Source: Allobrachymonas denitrificans DSM 15123 (GTDB lineage: Bacteria; Pseudomonadota; Gammaproteobacteria; Burkholderiales; Burkholderiaceae_C). Taken from it: a stretch of DNA of 64,000 nt. The stretch is from contig NZ_FOCW01000001.1 in the NCBI RefSeq assembly GCF_900110225.1, positions 1,178,001 through 1,242,000 on the forward strand, in the 5' to 3' direction. The translations under genes were made by a program, and so were the position numbers. Below the pieces are notes generated by a model. That model saw only the letters and a list, made by a program, of their open reading frames with translations, was not told the origin of the DNA and ran no database searches. Shown here piece by piece: positions 54,807-64,000 of the stretch (the first letter of the stretch is position 1; every line of letters starts with the position of its first letter).

Positions 54807-56333
54807 ATGGCGGCATTGCCTCTGCAGAGGGTGATCGGCGTGGTGGGGACCGGTGCCATGGGCGCCGGCATTGCCCAGGTGGCTGCGGCTGCCGGCCATC
54901 CGGTGCGCCTGTTCGACAATCGCGCCGGTGCGGCCGGGCAGGCCGTGGACGGCATCCGCCAGCAATTCGACAAGCTGGCCGCCAAGGGTAAGCTGTCGCA
55001 GGAGGATGCTGCTGCGGCTTCCGGTCGCCTGACGGCTGTGGAAAGCCTGCAGGAGCTGGCGGATTGCGGTCTGGTCGTGGAAGCCATTGTCGAGAAGCTG
55101 GAAGCCAAGCAGGGCCTGTACAGCGAACTCGAAGGCATCGTGGGGCCGGATTGCATTTTCGGCACCAACACTTCTTCCATTTCCGTGACGGCGATCGGCT
55201 CCGCGCTCAAGCGCCCGCAGCGTCTGGCCGGCATGCACTTCTTCAATCCGGCTCCGCTGATGAAACTGGTGGAGATCGTTTCCGGGCTGGCGACGGATGC
55301 CGCAGTGGCGCAGACCCTGTTCGACACCGCGACTGCCTGGGGCAAGCGAGCCGTGCATGCCAAGTCCACGCCCGGCTTCATCGTGAACCGTGTGGCGCGT
55401 CCGTACTACGCCGAGGCGCTGCGTCTGGTGCAGGAGGGCGCTGCCGATCACGCCACCATCGATGCCGTGATGCGCGATGCCGGTGGCTTCCGCATGGGCC
55501 CTTTCGAGCTGATGGACATGATCGGCCATGACGTGAACTTTGCCGTCACCAGGTCGGTGTGGAGCGCCTACTTCTACGACAAGCGTTTCCAGCCCTCCTT
55601 GCTGCAGCAGGAGCTGGTGGAGGCGGGTTTTCTGGGCCGCAAGAACGGCCGGGGCTTTTTTGACTACGCCGAAGGCGCAGTCCGCCCCGAAGCGCAGGCT
55701 TTTGCAGCCATGCGTGCGCCGGCAAGCGTGGCGATTGTCGGTGAAACACCGGCCGCCGAAGGGCTGGCGCAGCGCCTGCATCTGCAGGGCATCGACTTCT
55801 CGCGCAAGCCGGCCAACGGCGATGGGCGTATTGCCGAGGCGGGTGAGGCAGTGATCTATCTTACGGACGGCCGCACTGCCGCCCGTCGCGCAGCGCAGAA
55901 CGGCATCGAGAACACCGTGCTGATTGATCTGGCGCTGGATTACACCCAGGCCAAGCGCGTCGCGCTCACGGCAGCCCCAAGCACCCGCGAGCAGGCGGTG
56001 CAGGATGCCGTCGGCCTGTTCCAGGCAGCCGGCCTTGTGGTGTCGCCGCTCAAGGACATTCCGGGCCTGGCCGTGATGCGAACCGTGGCCATGCTGGCCA
56101 ACGAAGCCGCCGATGCCGTCAACCAGGGTGTGTGCAGCGCCGGCGACGCCGATGCCGCCATGCAGCTGGGCGTGAACTACCCGCGCGGCCCCTTGCTGTG
56201 GGCAGAGCAGGTTGGCCTGCCGGCGGTGCGCGACACCCTGGCCCATCTCGGAAACATTTACGGCGAGGATCGCTACCGCATTTCCCCGCTGCTGCAGCAA
56301 CGTATCGATGAAGGAAGGAAGTTCCATGAGTAA
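54807..56333 (+). CDS. paaH: 3-Hydroxyadipyl-CoA dehydrogenase
   Basis: NAD-dependent 3-hydroxyacyl-CoA dehydrogenase (508 residues) acting on 3-hydroxyadipyl-CoA. The N-terminal fingerprint is GVVGTGAMGAGIAQ, catalytic H144 lies in MHFFNPAPLMKLVE, and two C-terminal 3HCDH domains follow. I start at 54807, six bases after a GGGGGA ribosome site; the ATG at 54801 overlaps the paaG stop and would sit against that site. The next gene overlaps its end by 8 bp. Confidence 0.92.
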   Translation: MAALPLQRVIGVVGTGAMGAGIAQVAAAAGHPVRLFDNRAGAAGQAVDGIRQQFDKLAAKGKLSQEDAAAASGRLTAVESLQELADCGLVVEAIVEKLEAKQGLYSELEGIVGPDCIFGTNTSSISVTAIGSALKRPQRLAGMHFFNPAPLMKLVEIVSGLATDAAVAQTLFDTATAWGKRAVHAKSTPGFIVNRVARPYYAEALRLVQEGAADHATIDAVMRDAGGFRMGPFELMDMIGHDVNFAVTRSVWSAYFYDKRFQPSLLQQELVEAGFLGRKNGRGFFDYAEGAVRPEAQAFAAMRAPASVAIVGETPAAEGLAQRLHLQGIDFSRKPANGDGRIAEAGEAVIYLTDGRTAARRAAQNGIENTVLIDLALDYTQAKRVALTAAPSTREQAVQDAVGLFQAAGLVVSPLKDIPGLAVMRTVAMLANEAADAVNQGVCSAGDADAAMQLGVNYPRGPLLWAEQVGLPAVRDTLAHLGNIYGEDRYRISPLLQQRIDEGRKFHE

Positions 56334-56778
56334 CAACACGGCCGAGCAGCAGCTCGCACTGGCTGTGGCCGAGGCCATGTGGTCGCGCGACCAGGCGGCT
56401 CAGGCACTGGGCATGGCGATTGTCGAGGTGCGCCCCGGCTACGCCGTGCTGACGATGAAGGTGCGCCCCGACATGGTCAATGGCCACCACATCTGCCATG
56501 GCGGCCTGATTTTCACGCTGGCCGACACCGCCTTTGCCTACGCCTGCAACAGCTACAACCACAACACCGTGGCATCGGCCTGCCATATCGATTTCCTGTC
56601 GCCGGGCAAGGAAGGCGACCTGCTGGAGGCAGAGGCCGTCGAACGCTCACTCTCCGGCCGCACCGGTGTCTACGACATCACCGTGCGCGTGGCTGGCGGC
56701 AAGACCGTGGCGCTGTTCCGCGGCAAGAGTTACCGCATTCAGGGCGAAGTGATCGCCGGGCTGCAACAGGCCGGTTGA
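56326..56778 (+). CDS. paaI: Hydroxyphenylacetyl-CoA thioesterase PaaI
   Basis: Hotdog-fold thioesterase (150 residues) that releases CoA from stalled or wrongly oxidised phenylacetyl-CoA derivatives. The active-site helix HHICHGGLIFTLADTAFAYAC carries D67 and the conserved HGG. An AAGGAAGG site precedes the ATG, which overlaps the paaH 3' end by 8 bp. Confidence 0.9.
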   Translation: MSNNTAEQQLALAVAEAMWSRDQAAQALGMAIVEVRPGYAVLTMKVRPDMVNGHHICHGGLIFTLADTAFAYACNSYNHNTVASACHIDFLSPGKEGDLLEAEAVERSLSGRTGVYDITVRVAGGKTVALFRGKSYRIQGEVIAGLQQAG

Positions 56779-56815
56779 GCCTGGGCCCACCAAACAACAA
56801 GGATGGAGGAGAACC

Positions 56816-58138
56816 ATGACTGTCAAGCAACCCCAACCCGGCGATCTTGAACCGATCGAGACCGCCAGCCGTGACGAAATCGCGGCCCTGCAGTTCCAGC
56901 GTCTGCAGTGGACCGTGCGCCATGCCTACGAGAACGTGCCGCACTACAAGCAGGTGTTCGACGAGGCAGGCGTGCATCCGGACGACCTGAAGACCCTGGC
57001 CGACCTGGCCAAGTTTCCCTTCACCACCAAGAAGGACCTGCGCGACAACTATCCCTTCGGCATGTTTGCCGTGCCGCGCGAGCAGATCACGCGCTTGCAT
57101 GCCTCTTCCGGTACGACGGGCAAGCCGACGGTGGTGGGTTACACCAGGAATGACATCAACAACTGGGCAGATCTGGGTGCGCGTTCCATCCGTGCCGCTG
57201 GTGGCCGTCCGGGCGACATCTGCCATATCTCCTACGGCTACGGCCTGTTTACCGGTGGCTTGGGCGCGCACTATGCGGCCGAGCGCGCCGGCTGTACCGT
57301 GGTGCCCATGTCGGGTGGCCAGACCGAGAAGCAGGTGCAGCTGATCCAGGACTTCAAGCCGGACATCATCATGGTGACGCCGTCCTACTCGCTGGTGATT
57401 GCCGAAGAGTTCGAGAAGATGGGTATCGACCCGGCGGAATGTTCGCTCAAGGTCGGCATCTTCGGTGCCGAGCCGTGGGGCGAGGGCATGCGTGCCGAGA
57501 TCGAGAAGAAGCTGGGTCTGGATGCGGTGGACATCTACGGCCTGTCCGAAGTGATGGGTCCCGGCGTGGCCAGCGAGTGCATCGAGAGCAAGGACGGCCC
57601 GGTGATCTGGGAAGACCATTTCTATCCCGAGATCATCGATCCCGATACCGGCCGCGTACTGCCGGACGGCGAGCTGGGTGAACTGGTGTTCACCTCGCTG
57701 ACCAAGGAAGGCATGCCCGTGATCCGCTACCGCACGCGCGACCTGACGCGCCTGTTGCCGCCCACTTCGCGCTCCTTCCGCCGCATGGGCAAGATCACCG
57801 GCCGTTCCGACGACATGCTGATCATCCGCGGCGTGAACGTGTTCCCAACGCAGATCGAGGAGCAGATCCTGCGCGACAAGCGTCTGGCCGGCAACTACCA
57901 GCTGGTGGTGAGCCGTGACGGCCACATGGACAACCTGGAAGTGCGTTGCGAACTGCAGCGCGATGCTGCCGACCTGCCCGATGCCGATGTGCGAGACATT
58001 GTCAAGCAACTGCAACATCACATCAAGACACTGATCGGGGTCTCGACCAAGATCACCGTGATGCAGCCGGATGGCATTCCGCGCACGCTGACCGGCAAGG
58101 CCGTGCGCATTCTGGACCAGCGTTCCAAGGAAAGGTAA
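56816..58138 (+). CDS. paaK: Phenylacetate-CoA ligase
   Basis: ANL-family ligase (440 residues) that commits phenylacetate to phenylacetyl-CoA, the inducer that releases PaaX. Motifs: SSGTTGKPTVVGYT (P-loop), YGLSEVMGPGVA, and the C-terminal RTLTGKAVRI with the catalytic lysine. GGAGGAGA sits before the ATG. It lies 37 bp after paaI and 6 bp before paaJ. Confidence 0.95.
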   Translation: MTVKQPQPGDLEPIETASRDEIAALQFQRLQWTVRHAYENVPHYKQVFDEAGVHPDDLKTLADLAKFPFTTKKDLRDNYPFGMFAVPREQITRLHASSGTTGKPTVVGYTRNDINNWADLGARSIRAAGGRPGDICHISYGYGLFTGGLGAHYAAERAGCTVVPMSGGQTEKQVQLIQDFKPDIIMVTPSYSLVIAEEFEKMGIDPAECSLKVGIFGAEPWGEGMRAEIEKKLGLDAVDIYGLSEVMGPGVASECIESKDGPVIWEDHFYPEIIDPDTGRVLPDGELGELVFTSLTKEGMPVIRYRTRDLTRLLPPTSRSFRRMGKITGRSDDMLIIRGVNVFPTQIEEQILRDKRLAGNYQLVVSRDGHMDNLEVRCELQRDAADLPDADVRDIVKQLQHHIKTLIGVSTKITVMQPDGIPRTLTGKAVRILDQRSKER

Positions 58139-58144
58139 TCCGCC

Positions 58145-59350
58145 ATGGCACAGGCTTTCATTTGCGACGCCATCCGCACGCCCATCGGGCGTTACGGCGG
58201 GGCACTGGCATCGGTGCGTGCCGACGATCTGGCGGCACTGCCGATCAAGGCGCTGCAGGAGCGCAATCCCGGCGTGGACTGGACGGCAGTGGATGACATC
58301 ATCTACGGCTGCGCCAACCAGGCCGGCGAAGACAACCGCAACGTGGCGCGCATGGCGGGGCTGCTGTCCGGCCTGCCGATCGAGGTGCCGGGCACCACGG
58401 TCAACCGCCTGTGTGGCTCCGGCATGGATGCCGTGGGCCTGGCTGCGCGTACCATCAAGGCGGGCGAGGCCGGCCTAATGATTGCTGGCGGCGTGGAGAG
58501 CATGTCGCGCGCGCCCTTCGTGATGGGCAAGGCGGAAAGCGCCTTCTCGCGCAGCGCGCAGATCTACGACACCACCATCGGCTGGCGTTTTCCCAACCCG
58601 GTACTGAAAAAGCTGTACGACACGCATTCCATGCCGCAGACGGCGGACAACGTGGCGCAGGACTTCAACATCTCCCGCGAAGACCAGGATGCCTTCGCCG
58701 TGCGCTCACAGCAGCGCTGGGCCGCAGCCGATGCAGCAGGGCGTTTCGATGCCGAGCTGATTCCGGTGGCGATTCCGCAGAAGAAGGGCGATCCCAAGAT
58801 GTTCACGCGGGACGAGCACCCGCGCCCGGAAACCACGCTGGACATGCTGGCCAGGCTCAAGGGCGTGAACGGCCCGGACCTGACGGTCACCGCAGGCAAT
58901 GCCTCCGGCGTGAACGACGGCGCCTGCGCGCTGCTGGTGGCGTCTGAAGAAGCCGCAGGCCGTTACGGCCTCAAGCCCATCGCCCGCGTGGTCGGCATGG
59001 CCACCGCCGGCGTAGCGCCGCGCATCATGGGCTTCGGCCCGGCGCCTGCCGTGCGCAAGGTACTCGGCCAGACAGGCCTGAGCCTGGACCAGATGGACGT
59101 GATCGAGCTGAACGAAGCCTTTGCCGCACAGGCGCTGGCCGTGCTGCGCGATCTGGGCCTGCCGGACAACGCCGGCCATGTGAATCCCAACGGCGGTGCC
59201 ATCGCCATCGGCCACCCGCTCGGCATGAGCGGTGCGCGCCTGGTGACCACCGCCGCCTACGAGCTGCAACGACAGGGCGGCCGCTACGCCCTGTGCACCA
59301 TGTGTATCGGAGTGGGGCAAGGCATTGCCCTGATTATCGAACGCGTTTGA
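58145..59350 (+). CDS. paaJ: 3-Oxoadipyl-CoA/3-oxo-5,6-dehydrosuberyl-CoA thiolase
   Basis: Thiolase (401 residues) closing the pathway to acetyl-CoA and succinyl-CoA. Nucleophile C90 in [22 protein letters not shown], and second cysteine in [10 protein letters not shown] are present. PcaF of the beta-ketoadipate pathway is a close paralogue; the operon context favours PaaJ. Confidence 0.93.
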   Translation: MAQAFICDAIRTPIGRYGGALASVRADDLAALPIKALQERNPGVDWTAVDDIIYGCANQAGEDNRNVARMAGLLSGLPIEVPGTTVNRLCGSGMDAVGLAARTIKAGEAGLMIAGGVESMSRAPFVMGKAESAFSRSAQIYDTTIGWRFPNPVLKKLYDTHSMPQTADNVAQDFNISREDQDAFAVRSQQRWAAADAAGRFDAELIPVAIPQKKGDPKMFTRDEHPRPETTLDMLARLKGVNGPDLTVTAGNASGVNDGACALLVASEEAAGRYGLKPIARVVGMATAGVAPRIMGFGPAPAVRKVLGQTGLSLDQMDVIELNEAFAAQALAVLRDLGLPDNAGHVNPNGGAIAIGHPLGMSGARLVTTAAYELQRQGGRYALCTMCIGVGQGIALIIERV

Positions 59351-59379
59351 CCAGAGAAAACCAACCAAGGAGACAGAAG

Positions 59380-60621
59380 ATGATGACCAAGCACACCCTC
59401 AAGACCGGCGGCTCGCTGGCAGTTACAGCCCTGATGCTGGCCGGCGCCGCCATGCTCACGGCCTGCAATTCCAAGGAAGCCAGCAAGCCCGCAGAAGGCA
59501 CCAGCGCTGCAGGCGGCGCTCCGGCTGCCACCGGCGGCGATGCCAACGGCCCGATCAAGATCGGCTCCGTCCTGTCCGTGACCGGCCCGGCGTCTTTCCT
59601 GGGTGATCCGGAACTGAAAACCCTGCAGATGTACGTCGAGGACATCAACAAGCAGGGCGGCGTGAACGGCCGCCAGCTGGAGCTGGTGCACTATGACGAC
59701 GGCGGCGACGCCAACAAGGCCAACAGCTTCGGCAAGCGTCTGATCGAGGACGACAAGGTCGACGTGATCGTCGGCGGCACCACCACCGGCTCCACCATGG
59801 CCATCGCTCCGCTGGTCGACAAGGCTGGCGTGCCCATGATCTCGCTGGCCGGCGCCGTGGTGATCACCCAGCCGACGCAGAAGTGGCTGTTCAAGACGCC
59901 GCACACCGACCGCATGGCTGCCGAGAAAGTCTTCGAAGACATGAAGAAGCGCGGCATCACCAAGATCGGCCTGCTGTCCGAGACCAGCGGCTTCGGCCAG
60001 TCCGGCAAGAAGGAAACCGAGGGTGTGGCAGCCAAGTCCGGCATCGAGATCGTGGCCAATGAAACCTATGGTCCCAAGGACACGGACATGAGCGCCCAGC
60101 TCACCAAGATCAAGGGCACGCCGGATGTGCAGGCCGTGCTGATCTTCGGTCTGGGCCAGGGCCCGGCTGTGGCCACCAAGAACTACCGCCAGCTTGACAT
60201 CAAGCAGCCGCTGTACCAGTCGCACGGCGTGGCTTCCAACGAGTTCCTGAAGCTGGCTGGCGACGCTGCCAACGGCGTGCGCATGCCTGCTTCCCCGCAG
60301 CTCGCTCCCGAAGCCCTCAAGGCCGACGACAAGCAGAAGCCCGTGGTCGAGGCTTACAACAATGCCTTCCGCGCCAAGTGGAACCAGGAACCCTCCGCCT
60401 TCGGTGGCCACGCCTATGACGGCCTGCTGATGGCCGTGGAAGCCATCAAGACGGCTGGCGGCACCGACAAGGCCAAGGTGCGTGATGCCATCGAGAACAC
60501 CAAGGGCTTCGTGGGTACCGGTGGCGTGTTCAACATGTCTGCCGAAGACCACAACGGCCTGGACCTGTCCGCATTCAAGATGCTGGAGGTCAAGGACGGC
60601 AAGTGGACGCTGGTCGAGTAA
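59380..60621 (+). CDS. Liv-type ABC transporter substrate-binding lipoprotein
   Basis: A 413-residue periplasmic binding protein of the branched-chain amino acid (type I) class, IGSVLSVTGPASFLGDPELKTLQMYVEDIN and so on. Unusually its signal ends in LTACNS, a lipobox with C29, so it is probably anchored rather than free in the periplasm. An AAGGAGA site lies before tandem ATGs at 59380 and 59383. It follows paaJ by 29 bp and, with the permease and ATPase genes downstream, suggests uptake of phenylacetate or a related aromatic acid. Amino acid transport remains possible. Confidence 0.85.
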   Translation: MMTKHTLKTGGSLAVTALMLAGAAMLTACNSKEASKPAEGTSAAGGAPAATGGDANGPIKIGSVLSVTGPASFLGDPELKTLQMYVEDINKQGGVNGRQLELVHYDDGGDANKANSFGKRLIEDDKVDVIVGGTTTGSTMAIAPLVDKAGVPMISLAGAVVITQPTQKWLFKTPHTDRMAAEKVFEDMKKRGITKIGLLSETSGFGQSGKKETEGVAAKSGIEIVANETYGPKDTDMSAQLTKIKGTPDVQAVLIFGLGQGPAVATKNYRQLDIKQPLYQSHGVASNEFLKLAGDAANGVRMPASPQLAPEALKADDKQKPVVEAYNNAFRAKWNQEPSAFGGHAYDGLLMAVEAIKTAGGTDKAKVRDAIENTKGFVGTGGVFNMSAEDHNGLDLSAFKMLEVKDGKWTLVE

Positions 60622-60686
60622 TCAGCTGATCCCCGTGGGCGCGGCGTGAGTTGCGTCCCTGATCCGGGATCGCAGCAGCGGGGCAG

Positions 60687-60704
60687 GGCACTGGCTGCAG
60701 TGCC
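60687..60704 (+). promoter_or_regulatory. Hairpin between the binding protein and downstream genes
   Basis: GGCACTG and CAGTGCC pair perfectly over 7 bp around a GCTG loop in the 162-bp gap before the crotonase gene. There is no T-run. Such elements commonly stabilise the abundant binding-protein mRNA relative to the permease genes. Confidence 0.4.
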
Positions 60705-60783
60705 TGGCCTCCCGGCTGCGCATCCCCCCGATTTCCGGGCCTGGCGTGTTGCGCGCATGGCCCACCGATTTTCGACAAGAGTT

Positions 60784-61572
60784 ATGTACCAGACCCTTGA
60801 CATCGAGCGGCAGGGCGCTGTCGCCACGCTCTGGATGAACCGTCCGGACGTGTTCAACGCCTTTGACGAACAGCTGATCGCCGATCTGCATGCTGCCTGC
60901 ACCGCACTGGATGCCGATGACAGCGTGCGCATCGTCGTGCTGGCTGGCCGCGGCAAGCATTTCTCGGCCGGCGCCGACCTGAACTGGATGAAGCGCGCCT
61001 CCGGCTACACCGAGGCCGAGAACCGCGCCGATGCGCTGCGTTTTGCCGGCATGCTGCGTGCGCTCTCCGGCATGCGCAAGCCGACCATTGCCCGCGTGCA
61101 AGGCGCTGCGCTGGGCGGCGGCACCGGCCTGACGGCGGCCTGCGACATGGCCATCGCCAGCGAGGACGCCAGCTTTGCCACCTCCGAAGTCAAGTTCGGC
61201 ATCATCCCTGCCGTGATCAGCCCCTATGTGCTGCGTGCCATTGGCCCGCGCCATGCGCTGCGCTATTTCCAGAGCGCCGAACGCATCGGCGCCCGCCGCG
61301 CGCTCGAGATGGGTCTGGTGGGTGAGGTGGTGCCGCTGCAGGATCTGGACGCCGCCGTGCAGAAGCTCGCTGACACGCTGCTGACCTGCGGCCCTGGCGC
61401 ACAGTTCGCGGCCAAACAGCTGGTCGGCGCCGTCAACGCGCGCCCGATCGACGACGCCACTACCGAGGAAACCGCGCGCCGCATCGCGGCCCAGCGCGCC
61501 ACCGAAGAAGCCAAGGATGGCATCACCGCCTTCCTCGACAAACGCCCACCGCAGTGGATGGCGCAAGCCTGA
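60784..61572 (+). CDS. Enoyl-CoA hydratase/isomerase (LiuC-like crotonase)
   Basis: Crotonase (262 residues) with HFSAGADLNWMKR, close to methylglutaconyl-CoA hydratases (LiuC), and the GAALGGGTGLTAACD and SEVKFGIIPAVISPYV segments that carry catalytic glutamates. In this place it could be PaaF (2,3-dehydroadipyl-CoA hydratase), which is otherwise missing from the cluster, or the hydrolase partner lacking from PaaN. The ATG at 60784 has only a weak site; an ATG nine codons earlier (60757) is possible. Confidence 0.82.
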   Translation: MYQTLDIERQGAVATLWMNRPDVFNAFDEQLIADLHAACTALDADDSVRIVVLAGRGKHFSAGADLNWMKRASGYTEAENRADALRFAGMLRALSGMRKPTIARVQGAALGGGTGLTAACDMAIASEDASFATSEVKFGIIPAVISPYVLRAIGPRHALRYFQSAERIGARRALEMGLVGEVVPLQDLDAAVQKLADTLLTCGPGAQFAAKQLVGAVNARPIDDATTEETARRIAAQRATEEAKDGITAFLDKRPPQWMAQA

Positions 61573-61606
61573 ACTGCAGGACCCACCGACCCAAGGGAGA
61601 CCCATC

Positions 61607-62479
61607 ATGGCAGAGTTCCTGCAGTACCTGTTCTCGGGCATCACCGTAGGATCCACCTACGCGCTGGCTGCCCTAGGCTTCACGCTGATCTACAACTCCA
61701 GCAACGTCATCAACTTCGCGCAGGGTGAATTCATCATGCTGGGCGGCATGCTGGCGGTGTATTTCACCAACGCAGGCCTGCCGCTGCCGGTGGCATTCAT
61801 TCTGGCCATCCTGATTCCGGCCATTGTCGGAATCGTGATGGAAAAAGTCACCATCGAACCCGTGAAGGGCGCCGAGACGGTGACGCTGATCATCATCACC
61901 ATCGGCGCTTCGCTGTTCATCCGCGGCCTGATCCAGGTCTGGCTGGGCAAGGGCACCTTCAGCCTGCCGGCCTTCTCTGGCGACAAGCCGATCTACATCC
62001 TGGGCGCCGCCATCCAGCCGCAGAGCCTGTGGGTGCTGGGCGTCACCGCCATCGTGGTAGTGGCCCTGTGGTACTTCTTCAACCGCACGCTGTCCGGCAA
62101 GGCCATGCTGGCCACATCCGTCAACCAAACGGCGGCCCAACTGGTGGGCATCAACACCAGCAAGGTGCTGTTCGTCAGCTTCGCGCTGTCTGCCGCGCTG
62201 GGCGCACTGGGCGGCATCCTGCTGACGCCGGTGACCATGACGTCCTACGACGTCGGCATCATGCTTGGCCTGAAAGGCTTCGTGGCAGCCGTGGTGGGCG
62301 GTCTGGGCAATGGCCTGGGCGCTGTCGTCAGCGGTCTGCTGGTCGGCATCCTGGAATCCATGGGCGCCGGCTACATCTCCTCGGCCTACAAGGACGCGAT
62401 TCCGTTCATCCTGATCCTGCTGGTGCTGTTCTTCATGCCGCGTGGCCTGTTTGGCGGCAAATCTACCGACCGGGTGTAA
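61607..62479 (+). CDS. livH: Branched-chain/aromatic ABC transporter permease LivH-like
   Basis: Inner-membrane permease (290 residues) with about eight hydrophobic segments and family signatures GITVGSTYALAALGFTLIYNSSNVINFAQG at the N-terminus and GLKGFVAAVVGGLGN near residue 225. It pairs with LivM. GGGAGA precedes the ATG; livM starts 3 bp after its stop. Confidence 0.92.
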   Translation: MAEFLQYLFSGITVGSTYALAALGFTLIYNSSNVINFAQGEFIMLGGMLAVYFTNAGLPLPVAFILAILIPAIVGIVMEKVTIEPVKGAETVTLIIITIGASLFIRGLIQVWLGKGTFSLPAFSGDKPIYILGAAIQPQSLWVLGVTAIVVVALWYFFNRTLSGKAMLATSVNQTAAQLVGINTSKVLFVSFALSAALGALGGILLTPVTMTSYDVGIMLGLKGFVAAVVGGLGNGLGAVVSGLLVGILESMGAGYISSAYKDAIPFILILLVLFFMPRGLFGGKSTDRV

Positions 62480-62482
62480 ATC

Positions 62483-63421
62483 ATGCGCAAGACATCCATG
62501 TACATCTCCCTGGGAGTCCTGGCGCTGGCGCTGGCGATTGCTCCCTTCGTCATCAGCAACGCGTTCTATCTCGATCTGGTGATCCGCATTTCCATGAACG
62601 CCATCGTGGTGCTGGGCCTGAACCTGCTGGTCGGCTTTGCCGGGCAGATCAGCCTGGGCCATGCCGGCTTCCTCGGCATCGGTGCCTACGCCTCGGCGGT
62701 GCTGCCCACGCACTTCGGCTGGCATCCCTTGCCGGCCATGCTGGCTGGCGCCGTGATCTGCGGCCTGCTGGCTGCGGCAATCGCCCGTCCGATCTTCCGC
62801 CTCAAGGGCCACTACCTGGCCATGGCGACGCTGGGCCTGGGCATTCTGGTCAACATCGTGCTGCGCAATGAGTCCCAGCTCACGGGCGGTCCCGATGGCA
62901 TGCCGCTGCCGACCATGGGCCTGTTCGGGCTGGAGCTGAGCAGCGACCGTCACTGGTACTGGGTGGTTGCGATCTTCCTGGTCGTCAGCGTGTGGGCGTC
63001 GCTCAACCTGATCGACTCCCCGTTCGGACGCGCGCTGCGTGCCCTGCATGGCTCCGAAGTGGCCTCCCGCGTGGTGGGCGTGAACGTGGTGCGCTACAAG
63101 GTCACCATCTTCACCATGTCGGCGGTGTTCGCCAGCATCATGGGCAGCGTGATGGCGCACTACGTCGGCATGGTCACGCCGGGTTTCGCCGACTTCTTCC
63201 ACTCGATCGAACTGATCACCATGGTGGTGGTCGGCGGCATGGCCTCGGTCTGGGGTTCCCTGCTGGGCGCTGCGCTCCTGACGGCATTGCCACAGGCGCT
63301 GGCCACCTTCGAAGGCTGGGAAACCGTCATCTTCGGCGCGATCCTGATGCTGTTCATGATCTTCCTGCCCAAGGGCATCGTCCCGACGCTGGCCAGCAAG
63401 TTCGGCAAGAAAGGCGACTGA
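62483..63421 (+). CDS. livM: Branched-chain/aromatic ABC transporter permease LivM-like
   Basis: Second permease subunit (312 residues), with LNLLVGFAGQISLGHAGFLGIGAYASA near residue 45-70 and the VVGGMASVWGSLLGA signature near 250. It is part of the same transporter as the lipoprotein and livH, 2 bp before livG. Confidence 0.92.
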   Translation: MRKTSMYISLGVLALALAIAPFVISNAFYLDLVIRISMNAIVVLGLNLLVGFAGQISLGHAGFLGIGAYASAVLPTHFGWHPLPAMLAGAVICGLLAAAIARPIFRLKGHYLAMATLGLGILVNIVLRNESQLTGGPDGMPLPTMGLFGLELSSDRHWYWVVAIFLVVSVWASLNLIDSPFGRALRALHGSEVASRVVGVNVVRYKVTIFTMSAVFASIMGSVMAHYVGMVTPGFADFFHSIELITMVVVGGMASVWGSLLGAALLTALPQALATFEGWETVIFGAILMLFMIFLPKGIVPTLASKFGKKGD

Positions 63422-63423
63422 CC

Positions 63424-64000
<577 letters not shown>

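Overview
The window is a gene-dense, GC-rich stretch of bacterial chromosome. Gene content and order point to a betaproteobacterium of the order Burkholderiales: sucA-sucB-lpd-zapE, ndk-rlmN-pilW-rodZ-ispG-hisS-yfgM-bamB-der, hpnCDE, tRNA-Leu-tig-clpP-clpX-lon, and an E3 that carries its own lipoyl domain. I cannot settle the family (Comamonadaceae or Alcaligenaceae-like) from sequence alone. There is no rRNA, transposase, integrase, phage gene or CRISPR array. Nearly everything is ordinary chromosomal backbone until about 47.4 kb, where an accessory aromatic-catabolism region begins.

Layout. 0-2.6 kb: a PAS-containing membrane histidine kinase and the first codons of its response regulator, divergent from the pyruvate dehydrogenase operon aceE-aceF-lpd (2.8-9.1 kb). 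9.2-12.8 kb: an NlpC/P60 cell-wall hydrolase, an isochorismatase-fold hydrolase and propionyl-CoA synthetase. 13.1-19.9 kb: the 2-oxoglutarate dehydrogenase operon sucA-sucB-lpd, continuing into zapE. 19.9-24.1 kb: a small lipoprotein, a degenerate crotonase coupled to a DinG/XPD-type helicase, and bamD. 24.2-37.0 kb: a long forward run of housekeeping genes (rluD, scpB, rluB, ndk, rlmN, pilW, rodZ, ispG, hisS, yfgM, bamB, der). 37.1-40.4 kb: the squalene genes hpnC-hpnD-hpnE on the minus strand. 40.5-46.9 kb: tRNA-Leu and the proteostasis block tig-clpP-clpX-lon, with a near-consensus sigma-32 promoter before lon. 47.0-47.3 kb: tRNA-Gly and tRNA-Cys, each with its own terminator.

From 47.8 kb to the end lies a phenylacetate-type cluster. 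On the minus strand are paaX, an IclR-family regulator, a 2Fe-2S/FAD/NAD(P)H reductase and a ferritin-like diiron protein. On the plus strand, across a 357-bp AT-rich divergent promoter region, are paaN-paaG-paaH-paaI-paaK-paaJ, a Liv-type ABC transporter (substrate-binding lipoprotein, two permeases, start of the ATPase) and another crotonase. The usual ring epoxidase paaABCDE is absent from the window. The position next to the pathway is occupied instead by the unusual two-gene diiron oxygenase/reductase pair, which keeps a full E/ExxH/E/ExxH ligand set but resembles neither PaaA nor PaaE. This pair is the best candidate here for an undescribed system. A rho-independent terminator/attenuator and several strong inverted repeats suggest layered control of this locus.
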